Of a stretch of 64,000 nucleotides of DNA, positions 25,594 to 33,675 are shown in pieces (the stretch's first letter is position 1; every line of letters begins with the position of its first letter). Source of the stretch: Lacisediminihabitans sp040549465 (GTDB lineage: Bacteria; Actinomycetota; Actinomycetes; Actinomycetales; Microbacteriaceae); the NCBI RefSeq assembly GCF_040549465.1, contig NZ_JBEPTL010000002.1, forward strand, positions 172,941 through 236,940. Reading direction: 5' to 3'. Position numbers and translations under genes: made by a program. The notes below the pieces were generated by a model. The model did not search any database, was not told the origin of the DNA, and saw nothing but the letters and a program-made list of their open reading frames with translations.

Positions 25594-26312
25594 GCGACAC
25601 AACTAACACAAGCAACGCAAGCAAGGAGCCGAACGTGGCCGAAGCAGAGCCGACCGTCGAGGTCGTCGAGACTGCAGCCGCAACCGAGCCCGCAGCCAAC
25701 GAGCCTCGTGAGGCCCGCCGCGGTGGTCGTGAGCGCAACCCCAACCAGCAGCGTGGGAGCCGTGACTCTGAGAAGAGCCAGTTCCTTGAGCGCGTTGTCA
25801 CCATCAACCGCGTTTCCAAGGTCGTCAAGGGTGGTCGTCGCTTCAGCTTCACCGCGCTCGTCGTCGTCGGAGACGGTAACGGACTGGTCGGCGTTGGTTA
25901 CGGCAAGGCCCGCGAGGTGCCGACCGCGATCTCCAAGGGCGTCGAGGAAGCGAAGAAGAACTTCTTCCGCGTTCCCCGCGTCGGAGTCACGATTCCGCAC
26001 CCCGTCCAGGGCGAGGCCGCGGCCGGTGTCGTGCTGCTGCGTCCGGCATCCGCTGGTACCGGTGTTATCGCCGGCGGCCCGGTGCGTGCCGTACTCGAGT
26101 GCGCAGGCATCCACGACGTCCTGAGCAAGTCGCTCGGCTCGTCGAACACGATCAACATCGTGCACGCAACCGTCGCTGCCCTCAAGCAGTTGGAGGAGCC
26201 GAGCGCGGTCGCCGCACGTCGTGGCCTCTCGCTCGAGGATGTCGCGCCCGCGCGCCTCCTACGCGCCCAGGCTGACGCGTCCAGCGCAGCTACAGCGAAG
26301 GCAGGTGTCTGA
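25590..26312 (+). CDS. rpsE: 30S ribosomal protein S5 with N-terminal extension
   Basis: A 240-aa protein involved in decoding fidelity and mRNA unwinding. The S5 core begins near residue 65 (SQFLERVVTINRVSKVVKGG) and has the usual GDGNGLVGVGYGKA and GPVRAVLECAGI. The first ~60 residues are a Glu/Ala/Thr then Arg/Asn-rich extension. The GTG start overlaps the rplR stop; the coupling and continuous coding support the long form. The stop overlaps rpmD by one base. Confidence 0.95.
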   Translation: MSDTTNTSNASKEPNVAEAEPTVEVVETAAATEPAANEPREARRGGRERNPNQQRGSRDSEKSQFLERVVTINRVSKVVKGGRRFSFTALVVVGDGNGLVGVGYGKAREVPTAISKGVEEAKKNFFRVPRVGVTIPHPVQGEAAAGVVLLRPASAGTGVIAGGPVRAVLECAGIHDVLSKSLGSSNTINIVHATVAALKQLEEPSAVAARRGLSLEDVAPARLLRAQADASSAATAKAGV

Positions 26313-26497
26313 TGGCCGGTCGCCTGAAGGTAACCCAGATCAAGTCCAAAATTAGTGAGAAGCAGAACCAGCGCGACACGCTTCGGAGCCTCGGCCTCAA
26401 GCGCATCGGCGACGTCGTTGTTCGCGAGGATACCTCGCAGAACCGCGGCTACGTTCGCACCGTCGCTCACCTGGTGAAGGTCGAGGAGATTGACTAA
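26312..26497 (+). CDS. rpmD: 50S ribosomal protein L30
   Basis: A 61-aa protein with the classic pattern LKVTQIKSKISEKQNQRDTL and LGLKRIGDVVVREDTSQNRG. It is overlapped by one base at each end (TGATG and TAATG), so S5, L30 and L15 form one coupled unit. Length is standard. Confidence 0.97.
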   Translation: MAGRLKVTQIKSKISEKQNQRDTLRSLGLKRIGDVVVREDTSQNRGYVRTVAHLVKVEEID

Positions 26498-27276
26498 TGG
26501 CTGACACAGTGCCAAACAAAGATGCGAAGCCAGCAGAGAAGAAGGCGCCGGCCGCCAAGGCCGCCGCTCCGAAGTCTGCTGCCGCCAAGGCGCCCGCGAA
26601 GGCTGCTGCGACTACCAAGGCTGCAGCGACCGCCAAGGCTCCGGCCAAGGCCGCTGCCAAGCCGGCCACCGCGAAGGCTCCTGCCGCCAAGGCACCGGCG
26701 AAGGCTGCCGCTCCGAAGGCTGCCGCTCCGAAGGCTGCTGCGGCGAAGTCAGACGACTCCGCTGCCGCGTCGACGCCCACCAGCACCACCAAGGCCGCTC
26801 CTGCGAAGAAGGCTGCAAAGCCTGTCGCCGGGGCGCGTCCCCAGGTGCTCAAGATGCATCACCTCCGTCCGGCTGCCGGTGCGAAGAAAGACCGCACCCG
26901 TGTCGGTCGTGGTGAAGGATCCAAGGGCAAGACCGCGGGTCGTGGTACCAAGGGTACGAAGGCTCGTTACCAGGTTCGCGTAGGGCTTGAGGGTGGAAAC
27001 CTGAACAGCATCATGCGCACCCCGAAGCTTCGCGGCTTCACGAACCCGTTCCGCGTCGAGTACCAGGTGGTCAACCTGGAGAAGCTCGTCGAGCTCTATC
27101 CCAGGGGTGGGGATGTCACGATCAGTGATCTCGTCGCCAAGGGAGCAGTACGCAAGAACGAGAAGGTCAAGGTTCTCGGGCAGGGTGACATTGCGGTTAA
27201 GCTGAACGTTGCCGTTGACAAGGTCTCTGGCTCGGCTGAGCAAAAGATCGTTGCAGCGGGCGGCTCCGTAAACTGA
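26497..27276 (+). CDS. rplO: 50S ribosomal protein L15 with long histone-like N-terminal tail
   Basis: 259 aa; the L15 core, which binds 23S rRNA late in assembly, starts near residue 118 (VLKMHHLRPAAGAKK) and is of normal size (GRGEGSKGKTAGRGTKG, RTPKLRGFTNPFR). Ahead of it lie ~115 residues made almost only of Ala, Lys, Pro, Thr and Ser in repeats such as AAKAPAKAAA, like the tails of histone H1-type proteins. The start at 26497 overlaps the rpmD stop (TAATG). No ribosome-binding site precedes the internal ATG at the core, so the extension is probably translated. Confidence 0.93.
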   Translation: MADTVPNKDAKPAEKKAPAAKAAAPKSAAAKAPAKAAATTKAAATAKAPAKAAAKPATAKAPAAKAPAKAAAPKAAAPKAAAAKSDDSAAASTPTSTTKAAPAKKAAKPVAGARPQVLKMHHLRPAAGAKKDRTRVGRGEGSKGKTAGRGTKGTKARYQVRVGLEGGNLNSIMRTPKLRGFTNPFRVEYQVVNLEKLVELYPRGGDVTISDLVAKGAVRKNEKVKVLGQGDIAVKLNVAVDKVSGSAEQKIVAAGGSVN

Positions 27277-27282
27277 AGTCTT

Positions 27283-27348
27283 CCGGGCGCCTTTCGGCGC
27301 CCGGTCGACTTCGTCGCGTAGTCACCGTGGTGGCCCGAAAGGGCCACC
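27283..27348 (+). promoter_or_regulatory. Two successive hairpins between rplO and secY
   Basis: Hairpin 1 (27283-27304) has 9-base perfect arms CCGGGCGCC/GGCGCCCGG with loop TTTC. Hairpin 2 (27329-27348) has 8-base perfect arms GGTGGCCC/GGGCCACC with loop GAAA. Neither has a T run. They may attenuate read-through from the ribosomal genes into secY-adk-map or act as processing signals. Confidence 0.65.
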
Positions 27349-27382
27349 TGCTTTGCCCGACAGAGTTCAACCAGGAGGCCTC

Positions 27383-28708
27383 GTGTTCAGAGCCGTAGCG
27401 CGGATTTTCCGCACCCCCGACCTTCGAAAGAAGATCGGCTTTACGCTCGCGCTGATCGCCCTGTTCAGGCTAGGGTCATTCATCCCGGCTCCGTTCGTCG
27501 ACTTCGCTAACGTGCAACAGTGCCTCGCGGCCAACTCAGGTACCTCGGGTCTCTACGAGCTTGTCAACCTCTTCAGCGGTGGCGCACTCCTGCAGCTCTC
27601 GGTATTCGCCCTCGGGATCATGCCGTACATCACGGCCTCGATCATCGTGCAACTGCTGCGCGTGGTCATCCCGCACTTCGACACCCTCTACAAAGAGGGC
27701 CAGTCCGGTCAGGCCCGCCTGACGCAGTACACCCGCTACCTCACCATCGCGCTCGGTGTGCTGCAGTCGACCACCCTGATCACCGTCGCACGAAGCGGCG
27801 CGCTGTTCCCCACCTCATCCGGAACGCCCGCCTGCTCGGCGCTCATCACCAACTCCTCCTGGTACGCCATCCTGCTCATGGTCATCACGATGACGGCCGG
27901 CACCGGCCTCATCATGTGGATGGGTGAACTCATCACCGAGCGCGGCATCGGTAACGGAATGTCGATCCTCATCTTCACCTCCATCGCAGCCCGCTTCCCC
28001 GGCTCGCTCTGGGCGATCAAGGAGTCGAAGAACTTCGAGACCTTCCTCTTCGTCATCGCGATGGGAATCGTGATCATGGCACTCGTCGTATTCGTGGAGC
28101 AATCGCAGCGACGAATACCCGTACAGTATGCCAAGCGAATGGTGGGCCGTCGAACCTACGGCGGCAACAACACCTACATCCCGATCAAGGTCAATATGGC
28201 CGGTGTCGTGCCGGTGATCTTCGCCTCGTCGCTTCTCTATCTGCCCGCTCTCATCGCGCAGTTCAACCAGCCCGCCGCGGGCAAATCTCCCGCTCCATGG
28301 GTCACCTGGATCTCTGACAACCTGCGTACCGGCGACAACCCGCTGTACATGCTGTTGTACTTCCTGCTCATCGTCGGATTCACCTACTTCTACGTCGCCA
28401 TCACCTTCAATCCGGAGGAAGTGGCCGACAACATGAAGAAGTACGGAGGGTTCATCCCGGGCATCCGTGCCGGTCGTCCGACCGCCGAGTACCTGGACTA
28501 TGTGCTCACGCGAGTGACCCTCCCCGGCTCGCTCTACCTCGGAATCATCGCCCTCGTGCCGCTGATCGCCCTTGGCCTGTTCGGTGCCAACCAGAACTTC
28601 CCGTTCGGTGGCGCCAGCATCCTGATCATCGTCGGTGTCGGTCTCGAAACCGTGAAGCAGATCGACTCACAGCTGCAACAGCGTCACTACGAGGGCCTCC
28701 TCCGGTGA
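27383..28708 (+). CDS. secY: Protein translocase subunit SecY
   Basis: The 441-aa pore of the Sec translocon, with ten membrane segments. Typical landmarks are RKKIGFTLALIALFRLGSFIP in the first segment region, GIMPYITASIIVQLL, and the cytoplasmic loop KEGQSGQARLTQYTRY. The GTG at 27383 is chosen with a perfect AGGAGG 7 bases upstream; the frame could extend 10 codons but without support. The stop overlaps adk (GTGA). Confidence 0.97.
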   Translation: MFRAVARIFRTPDLRKKIGFTLALIALFRLGSFIPAPFVDFANVQQCLAANSGTSGLYELVNLFSGGALLQLSVFALGIMPYITASIIVQLLRVVIPHFDTLYKEGQSGQARLTQYTRYLTIALGVLQSTTLITVARSGALFPTSSGTPACSALITNSSWYAILLMVITMTAGTGLIMWMGELITERGIGNGMSILIFTSIAARFPGSLWAIKESKNFETFLFVIAMGIVIMALVVFVEQSQRRIPVQYAKRMVGRRTYGGNNTYIPIKVNMAGVVPVIFASSLLYLPALIAQFNQPAAGKSPAPWVTWISDNLRTGDNPLYMLLYFLLIVGFTYFYVAITFNPEEVADNMKKYGGFIPGIRAGRPTAEYLDYVLTRVTLPGSLYLGIIALVPLIALGLFGANQNFPFGGASILIIVGVGLETVKQIDSQLQQRHYEGLLR

Positions 28709-29292
28709 CCCGCCTCCTTATCGTCGGTCCTCCGGGCGCTGGTAAGGGTACGCAGTCGGCTCGGCTCTCCTCCAGCTACTCGATTCCCGCGATCGCGACG
28801 GGCGACATCTTTCGCAAGAACATCGCGGATGAGACGCCGCTCGGTATGAAGGTCAAGGCCATCGTTGACGCGGGCGACTACGTTCCCGACTCGCTGACCA
28901 ACGAGCTCGTGAAGAGCCGTCTCGAAGAGGAGGACGCCCTCGCAGGTTTTCTGCTCGACGGCTATCCCCGCACGCTCGAGCAGGTCGACTATCTCGACCG
29001 TCTCCTCAAGTCAAAGGGCCAGCACCTTGATGCTGTCATCCAGTTGGCCGCAGACCAGGAGGAGGTTGTCGCGAGGCTCCGCAAGCGTGCGATCGAGCAG
29101 GGTCGCGTGGATGACTCGGAGGAGGCCATCCGTCACCGCCAGCAGGTCTACGCTCGCGAGACCACGCCGCTCATCGCCGTCTATCGCGACTGGGATCTCC
29201 TCATTGAGGTCGACGGTCTCGGCGACATCGACGAGGTCAGCTCTCGCATCTCGGATGCTCTCGACGATCGCGGAATCGCGCCAGCGGCCTGA
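28705..29292 (+). CDS. adk: Adenylate kinase
   Basis: A 195-aa enzyme that interconverts ATP + AMP and 2 ADP. Walker A GPPGAGKGTQ has Lys14; AMP-binding TGDIFRKNI and LDGYPRTLEQ are intact. The LID region is short and lacks a Cys4 zinc site, as is usual in actinobacteria. The GTG start overlaps the secY stop, and map follows directly: the common secY-adk-map order. Confidence 0.97.
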   Translation: MTRLLIVGPPGAGKGTQSARLSSSYSIPAIATGDIFRKNIADETPLGMKVKAIVDAGDYVPDSLTNELVKSRLEEEDALAGFLLDGYPRTLEQVDYLDRLLKSKGQHLDAVIQLAADQEEVVARLRKRAIEQGRVDDSEEAIRHRQQVYARETTPLIAVYRDWDLLIEVDGLGDIDEVSSRISDALDDRGIAPAA

Positions 29293-30123
29293 GTGGCTTT
29301 TCGCAGGAACATCTACAAGTCGCCGGCCGAACTCCGGTCGATGCTCGCGCCCGGTCGTGCAACGGCCGCCTCGCTCGCAGCTGTGCGCGCGGCGATTCGG
29401 CCTGGGGTGACGACTCTCGAGCTCGATGCGATCGCCGAGAAGACCATCCGTGATCTTGGCGGCGTGCCCAACTTTATGAAGGAACCGGGCTATCGGCACA
29501 CGATTTGCACCTCAGTGAACGACGATGTGGTGCACGGTATCCCCGGGGCGCGCGTCCTCGAGCCAGGCGACATCGTTTCGATCGACAGCGGCGCCGAGAT
29601 CGGCGGCTGGAACGGGGACGCCGCCATCAGTGTCGTCGTCCCCGATGCATCGCGACCTGAGCTGGTGGCCGAACGCCAGAAGCTTGCGGATGTCGCTGAG
29701 CAATCGCTCTGGCGCGGCATCGCCGCACTGGCCAGCGTGACCCACCTCAACCACATCGGTGACGCCATCGAGGGCTACATCGAATCGCAGGGGAGCTACG
29801 GAATCCTCGAAGACTATGTCGGCCACGGCATCGGTCGCTCGATGCACGAGGAGCCGCCGGTCTTCAACTACCGCGTCCGCGATCGAGGTCCGCAGGTGAA
29901 GCCCGGCCTGGTCGTGGCGATCGAGCCGATGGTGACCATCGGGGGCATCGAGACCTTCACGCGCGAGGACGAGTGGACCGTCGCAACGGTCGACGGCACA
30001 GCAGCTGCGCACTGGGAGCACTCGGTGGCCGTGCATCCCGGCGGCATCTGGGTGCTCACCGCCGAAGACGGTGGCGCAGCCGGCCTGGCGTCGCTCGGCG
30101 TCGTGCCCGTTCCGATTCCTTAA
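29293..30123 (+). CDS. map: Methionine aminopeptidase, type I
   Basis: A 276-aa metallo-enzyme that removes the initiator methionine from new proteins. The metal ligands are visible in SIDSGAEIGGWNGDAA (two Asp), GHGIGRSMHEEP (His), AIEPM (Glu) and EDEWT (Glu). The GTG start abuts the adk stop. The N-terminus lacks the long SH3-binding linker with zinc fingers seen in some actinobacterial type Ic enzymes. Confidence 0.96.
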   Translation: MAFRRNIYKSPAELRSMLAPGRATAASLAAVRAAIRPGVTTLELDAIAEKTIRDLGGVPNFMKEPGYRHTICTSVNDDVVHGIPGARVLEPGDIVSIDSGAEIGGWNGDAAISVVVPDASRPELVAERQKLADVAEQSLWRGIAALASVTHLNHIGDAIEGYIESQGSYGILEDYVGHGIGRSMHEEPPVFNYRVRDRGPQVKPGLVVAIEPMVTIGGIETFTREDEWTVATVDGTAAAHWEHSVAVHPGGIWVLTAEDGGAAGLASLGVVPVPIP

Positions 30124-30160
30124 CGGTTCGCTCGCAGCAGAGCAGCAGTATAGACGCGAG

Positions 30161-30190
30161 TTGGCGAAACGCCCGGATATCCCATAAGAT
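30161..30190 (+). promoter_or_regulatory. Promoter of infA-rpmJ-rpsM and following genes
   Basis: TTGGCG and TAAGAT lie 18 bases apart, about 135 bases before infA, in the first gap of the block long enough for a promoter. Confidence 0.6.
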
Positions 30191-30324
30191 TGATCTTTGG
30201 TGTCTGCTGCCTGTTTTGGCGTGCTTTTCAGCGTGCCGAACGCGATTTACTTCGCCGAGTAGTCGCAGTTCACCACAATCCAACCGCACGACCAGCAATC
30301 AATACTTTTAGCGACGAAGAGGCT

Positions 30325-30546
30325 ATGGCCAAAAAAGACGGTGTCATCGAGATCGAAGGCGCAGTAGTCGAAGCTCTGCCCAACGCAATGTTTCGCGTTG
30401 AGTTGACTAACGGCCACCGTGTTCTTGCCCACATTTCGGGCAAGATGCGCCAGCACTACATCCGCATCCTTCCTGAGGACCGCGTGATCGTAGAGCTGAG
30501 TCCTTACGACCTGACCCGCGGTCGGATCGTCTACCGCTACAAGTAG
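30325..30546 (+). CDS. infA: Translation initiation factor IF-1
   Basis: A 73-aa OB-fold factor that blocks the 30S A site during initiation. It opens MAKKDGVIEIEGAVVEALPN and contains HRVLAHISGKMRQHYIRILP and DLTRGRIVYRYK. The ATG has GAAGAGG upstream. Length is standard; the longer frame from 30190 runs through the leader. Confidence 0.98.
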   Translation: MAKKDGVIEIEGAVVEALPNAMFRVELTNGHRVLAHISGKMRQHYIRILPEDRVIVELSPYDLTRGRIVYRYK

Positions 30547-30642
30547 TTCCACTCAGGAACACGAGCTGCTGGAAAGTAACGGCCGATTTCGACGGGGTAA
30601 CTCCGGGTCGAAACGGTACGAAGACAGCGAAAGAAGAAAACA

Positions 30643-30759
30643 ATGAAGGTTGCACCCAGCGTCAAGCCGATGTGTGAGCACTGCCGCGTTATCCGTCGTA
30701 ACGGCAACGTGATGGTGATCTGCAAGAACAACCCGCGCCACAAGCAGCGCCAGGGCTAG
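30643..30759 (+). CDS. rpmJ: 50S ribosomal protein L36, zinc-binding form
   Basis: A 38-aa protein, read as MKVAPSVKPMCEHCRVIRR then NGNVMVICKNNPRHKQRQG. The zinc ligands Cys11, Cys14, Cys27 and His33 are all present, so this is the C+ form; zinc-free paralogues exist in many actinobacteria elsewhere. AAAGAAGAAA precedes the ATG. It sits in the usual infA-rpmJ-rpsM order. Confidence 0.97.
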   Translation: MKVAPSVKPMCEHCRVIRRNGNVMVICKNNPRHKQRQG

Positions 30760-30768
30760 GACTTCGGT

Positions 30769-30840
30769 CGCTGAGCCTGTCGAAGCGCTGAGTTCGTCGA
30801 AGTATCCCTTCGACAGACTCAGGAGCGCGACAGGCTCGGG
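30769..30840 (+). repeat. REP-like composite palindrome between rpmJ and rpsM
   Basis: CGCTGAGCCTGTCGAAG pairs with CTTCGACAGACTCAGGAGCG across a ~22-base spacer, and a further GCGACAGGCTCGG follows. The motif GAGCCTGTCGA is shared with the repeats at 10500, 20797 and 31803. Confidence 0.75.
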
Positions 30841-30978
30841 GAACGAAACAACTGAATACAGAAGCTCGATAGCAGTTCCAGAACCCGCGGCGATTAGTCG
30901 CCCAGGGGGACACCAGTGGTTGGAGGCCACTGCACAGGATCTGCTACAGACCTCCACTCATCAACAGGAGAAGCCACA

Positions 30979-31353
30979 ATGGCTCGTCTAGCAGGAGTCG
31001 ACATCCCGCGCGATAAGCGCGTCGAGGTCGCATTGACCTACATCTACGGTGTTGGCCGTACGAGGGCGCTCAAAGCCCTCGCCGACACCGACATCAGCGG
31101 CGAGATCCGCGTCAAGGATCTGACCGATGACCAGCTCATCGCGCTCCGCGACTACGTCGAAGGAAACTTCAAGGTAGAGGGTGACCTCCGTCGCGAGGTC
31201 GCCGCCGACATCCGCCGCAAGGTCGAGATCGGCAGCTACCAGGGCATCCGTCACCGTCGTGGACTTCCGGTTCACGGACAGCGCACCAAAACCAACGCTC
31301 GTACCCGCAAGGGACCGAAGCGCACCGTCGCAGGCAAGAAGAAGGCCCGATAG
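30979..31353 (+). CDS. rpsM: 30S ribosomal protein S13
   Basis: A 124-aa protein of the 30S head touching the P-site tRNA. It opens MARLAGVDIPRDKRVEVAL and contains GIRHRRGLPVHGQRTKTNAR and GPKRTVAGKKKAR. AACAGGAGA lies upstream of the ATG. Length is standard. Confidence 0.98.
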   Translation: MARLAGVDIPRDKRVEVALTYIYGVGRTRALKALADTDISGEIRVKDLTDDQLIALRDYVEGNFKVEGDLRREVAADIRRKVEIGSYQGIRHRRGLPVHGQRTKTNARTRKGPKRTVAGKKKAR

Positions 31354-31393
31354 CGAGCACTGCTCGTATCGCCACACGTTTTAGGAGAAAACA

Positions 31394-31792
31394 ATGGCAG
31401 CACCAAAATCGGCCGCTCGTAAGCCGCGTCGTAAAGAGAAGAAGAACGTCGCCGTGGGCCAGGCCCATATCAAGTCGACGTTCAACAACACCATCGTGAC
31501 GATCACCGATCCCACCGGTGCCGTGCTGAGCTGGGCGTCGTCCGGCACCGTCGGCTTCAAGGGCTCGCGTAAGTCCACGCCATTCGCGGCGCAGCTTTCC
31601 GCCGAGTCCGCTGCGCGCCAGGCGCAGGAGCACGGCGTCAAGAAGGTCGACGTCTTCGTCAAGGGACCGGGTTCAGGTCGCGAGACCGCGATCCGCTCCC
31701 TGCAGGCCGCCGGCCTCGAGGTCGGCTCGATCAACGACGTCACCCCTCAGGCGCACAACGGGGTACGCCAGCCCAAGCGCCGCCGCGTATAA
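31394..31792 (+). CDS. rpsK: 30S ribosomal protein S11
   Basis: A 132-aa platform protein at the mRNA exit. Typical parts are AHIKSTFNNTIVTITD, GFKGSRKSTPFAAQ and the end NGVRQPKRRRV. TAGGAG precedes the ATG. The usual alpha-operon member rpsD is not found between it and rpoA, as in many actinobacteria. Confidence 0.98.
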   Translation: MAAPKSAARKPRRKEKKNVAVGQAHIKSTFNNTIVTITDPTGAVLSWASSGTVGFKGSRKSTPFAAQLSAESAARQAQEHGVKKVDVFVKGPGSGRETAIRSLQAAGLEVGSINDVTPQAHNGVRQPKRRRV

Positions 31793-31802
31793 CACTTTTC
31801 AT

Positions 31803-31862
31803 GGATTGAGCCTGTCGAAATCGCTCCGACCATATCGGAGTGAATTTCGGCAGATTCGATCC
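31803..31862 (+). repeat. Imperfect REP-like hairpin between rpsK and rpoA
   Basis: Arms of about 27 bases (31803-31829 and 31835-31862) pair with several G-T pairs and one bulge around a 5-base loop. The left arm contains GAGCCTGTCGAAA of the REP-like family. It lies in the leader of rpoA and may set its level relative to the ribosomal proteins. Confidence 0.7.
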
Positions 31863-31968
31863 GCGGTTTGAATCTTCACCACGAACACAATTCAATAGAC
31901 CGGCGGGCCAGCCACCTGTCGAACGCACAAGTGTCAAATAGCGGACACTTCGCCGAAAGGAATCAACA

Positions 31969-32964
31969 GTGCTTATTGCACAGCGTCCAACTCTTAACGA
32001 AGAGAACATCTCCGAGTTCCGTTCGCGGTTCATCATCGAGCCGCTCGAACCTGGCTTCGGCTACACCCTCGGAAACTCTCTCCGTCGTACCCTGCTCTCC
32101 TCCATTCCCGGCGCTGCTGTCACCAGCATCCGCATCGACGGCGTGCTGCACGAGTTCAGCACCGTCGCGGGTGTGAAGGAAGATGTCACCGAGATCATCC
32201 TGAACATCAAGGGCCTCGTCGTCTCCAGCGAGCACGACGAGCCGATCACCGCCTACCTGCGCAAGCAGGGCTCAGGCCAGGTCACCGCGGCCGACATCTC
32301 GGCACCCGCCGGTGTGGAGATCCACAACCCTGAGCTGGTCATCGCGACGCTCAACGACAAGGCGAAGTTCGAACTAGAGCTGACCATCGAGCGTGGCCGC
32401 GGCTATGTCTCGGCAACGCAGAACCGCAGCGAGTTCAGCGAAGCCGGCCAGATTCCGATCGACTCGATCTACTCGCCAGTGCTCAAGGTCACTTACCGCG
32501 TCGAGGCAACTCGTGCCGGTGAGCGTACCGACTTCGACCGCCTCGTGGTCGATGTCGAGACCAAGAATGCGATCACGCCCCGCGACGCCATCGCCTCAGC
32601 CGGTCGCACCCTGACCGAACTGTTTGGTCTGGCGCGCGAGCTCAACTCCGCCGCCGAGGGCATCGAGATCGGTCCGGCTCCTGTCGACGCCGTTCTCTCC
32701 TCCGAGCTGAGCATGCCGATCGAGGACCTCGACCTGTCTGTGCGCAGCTACAACTGCCTCAAGCGCGAGGGCATCAACACCGTGAGCGAACTGGTCGCCC
32801 TGTCGGAGACCCAGCTCATGAACATCCGCAACTTCGGACAGAAGTCTGTGGACGAGGTCAAGGACAAGCTCGTGGAGCTCGGCCTGTCGCTCAAGGACAC
32901 CGTTCCTGGATTCGATGGCGCTCACTTCTACAGCGGGTACGACGACGCCGAAGAGACCAACTAG
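31969..32964 (+). CDS. rpoA: DNA-directed RNA polymerase subunit alpha
   Basis: A 331-aa subunit. The N-terminal domain for dimerisation and assembly shows EPLEPGFGYTLGNSLRRTLL; the C-terminal domain that binds UP elements and activators shows LDLSVRSYNCLKREGI and LMNIRNFGQKSVDEVK. The GTG at 31969 follows AAAGGA; this start gives the standard N-terminus LIAQRPTL. The short hairpin AAGTGTC...GACACTT in the leader may act in regulation. Confidence 0.98.
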   Translation: MLIAQRPTLNEENISEFRSRFIIEPLEPGFGYTLGNSLRRTLLSSIPGAAVTSIRIDGVLHEFSTVAGVKEDVTEIILNIKGLVVSSEHDEPITAYLRKQGSGQVTAADISAPAGVEIHNPELVIATLNDKAKFELELTIERGRGYVSATQNRSEFSEAGQIPIDSIYSPVLKVTYRVEATRAGERTDFDRLVVDVETKNAITPRDAIASAGRTLTELFGLARELNSAAEGIEIGPAPVDAVLSSELSMPIEDLDLSVRSYNCLKREGINTVSELVALSETQLMNIRNFGQKSVDEVKDKLVELGLSLKDTVPGFDGAHFYSGYDDAEETN

Positions 32965-33013
32965 AGCGTCGTTCGCGACACCTCGACTTCCATCCACATC
33001 TGGAGATTAACTA

Positions 33014-33601
33014 ATGGCTGCACCAACTAAGGGACCACGCCTCGGCGGTGGACCGGCGCACGAGCGCCTCATGCTTGCGAACCTCGCGGCTGCCCTGTTT
33101 ACCCACAAGAGCATCAAGACGACCGAGACCAAGGCCAAGCGCCTGCGTCCGGTCGCCGAGCGGCTCATCACGTTCGCCAAGCGCGGTGACCTGCACGCGC
33201 GTCGTCGTGTGCTGGCCGTGATCGGCGACAAGAACATCGTGCACGAACTCTTCACCGAGATCGCGCCGCTGGTCGAGAACCGTGACGGCGGTTACACCCG
33301 CATCACGAAGCTCGGCTTCCGCAAGGGCGACAACGCCTCGATGGTGCAGATCGAACTCGTTCTCGAGCCCGTGAAACCGAAGCCGAAGAATGCCAAGGCT
33401 TCGGCCGCATCCACTCCGGTTGCCAAGGAAGAGCCCGCCGAGGAAGCGGCTGCCCCCGTCGAGTCCGCCGAGCAGGCTGAGGCTATCGACGCTGAGACCG
33501 CAGAGGTCGCGGCCGAGGAAACCCCAGCGGGCGACGCACCCGCAGAAGAGGCTCCTCAAGAGGATGCCGCCGCAGATGCCGAGAAGGCAGACGACAAGTA
33601 G
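33014..33601 (+). CDS. rplQ: 50S ribosomal protein L17 with acidic tail
   Basis: A 195-aa protein; the L17 core covers the first ~120 residues (GPRLGGGPAHERLMLANLA, THKSIKTTETKAKRLRP). The remaining ~75 residues are an Ala/Glu/Pro-rich acidic tail (EEPAEEAAAPVESAEQAEA). TGGAGAT lies upstream. It ends the ribosomal block and is followed by a strong terminator. Confidence 0.96.
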   Translation: MAAPTKGPRLGGGPAHERLMLANLAAALFTHKSIKTTETKAKRLRPVAERLITFAKRGDLHARRRVLAVIGDKNIVHELFTEIAPLVENRDGGYTRITKLGFRKGDNASMVQIELVLEPVKPKPKNAKASAASTPVAKEEPAEEAAAPVESAEQAEAIDAETAEVAAEETPAGDAPAEEAPQEDAAADAEKADDK

Positions 33602-33613
33602 TCTCTGATCGTT

Positions 33614-33645
33614 CGTAATGGCCCCGTTTCGACGGGGCCATTACG
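33614..33645 (+). terminator. Terminator after rplQ
   Basis: A 13-base perfect stem (CGTAATGGCCCCG and its complement) with a 6-base loop TTTCGA, followed by CATTTA. It closes the alpha operon. Confidence 0.85.
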
Positions 33646-33663
33646 CATTTAAGCGCGCGCCGG

Positions 33664-33669
33664 TAGGTT
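33664..33669 (+). promoter_or_regulatory. -10 element of a likely leaderless ligD-polymerase transcript
   Basis: TAGGTT lies 6 bases before the ATG, with no ribosome-binding site. The same spacing recurs before several other genes here. Confidence 0.5.
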
Positions 33670-33675
33670 GAGGCC

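Noticed and set aside
27353..27382. Longer N-terminus for SecY
   Set aside because: A perfect AGGAGG points to the GTG at 27383, and the extra residues do not match SecY N-termini.
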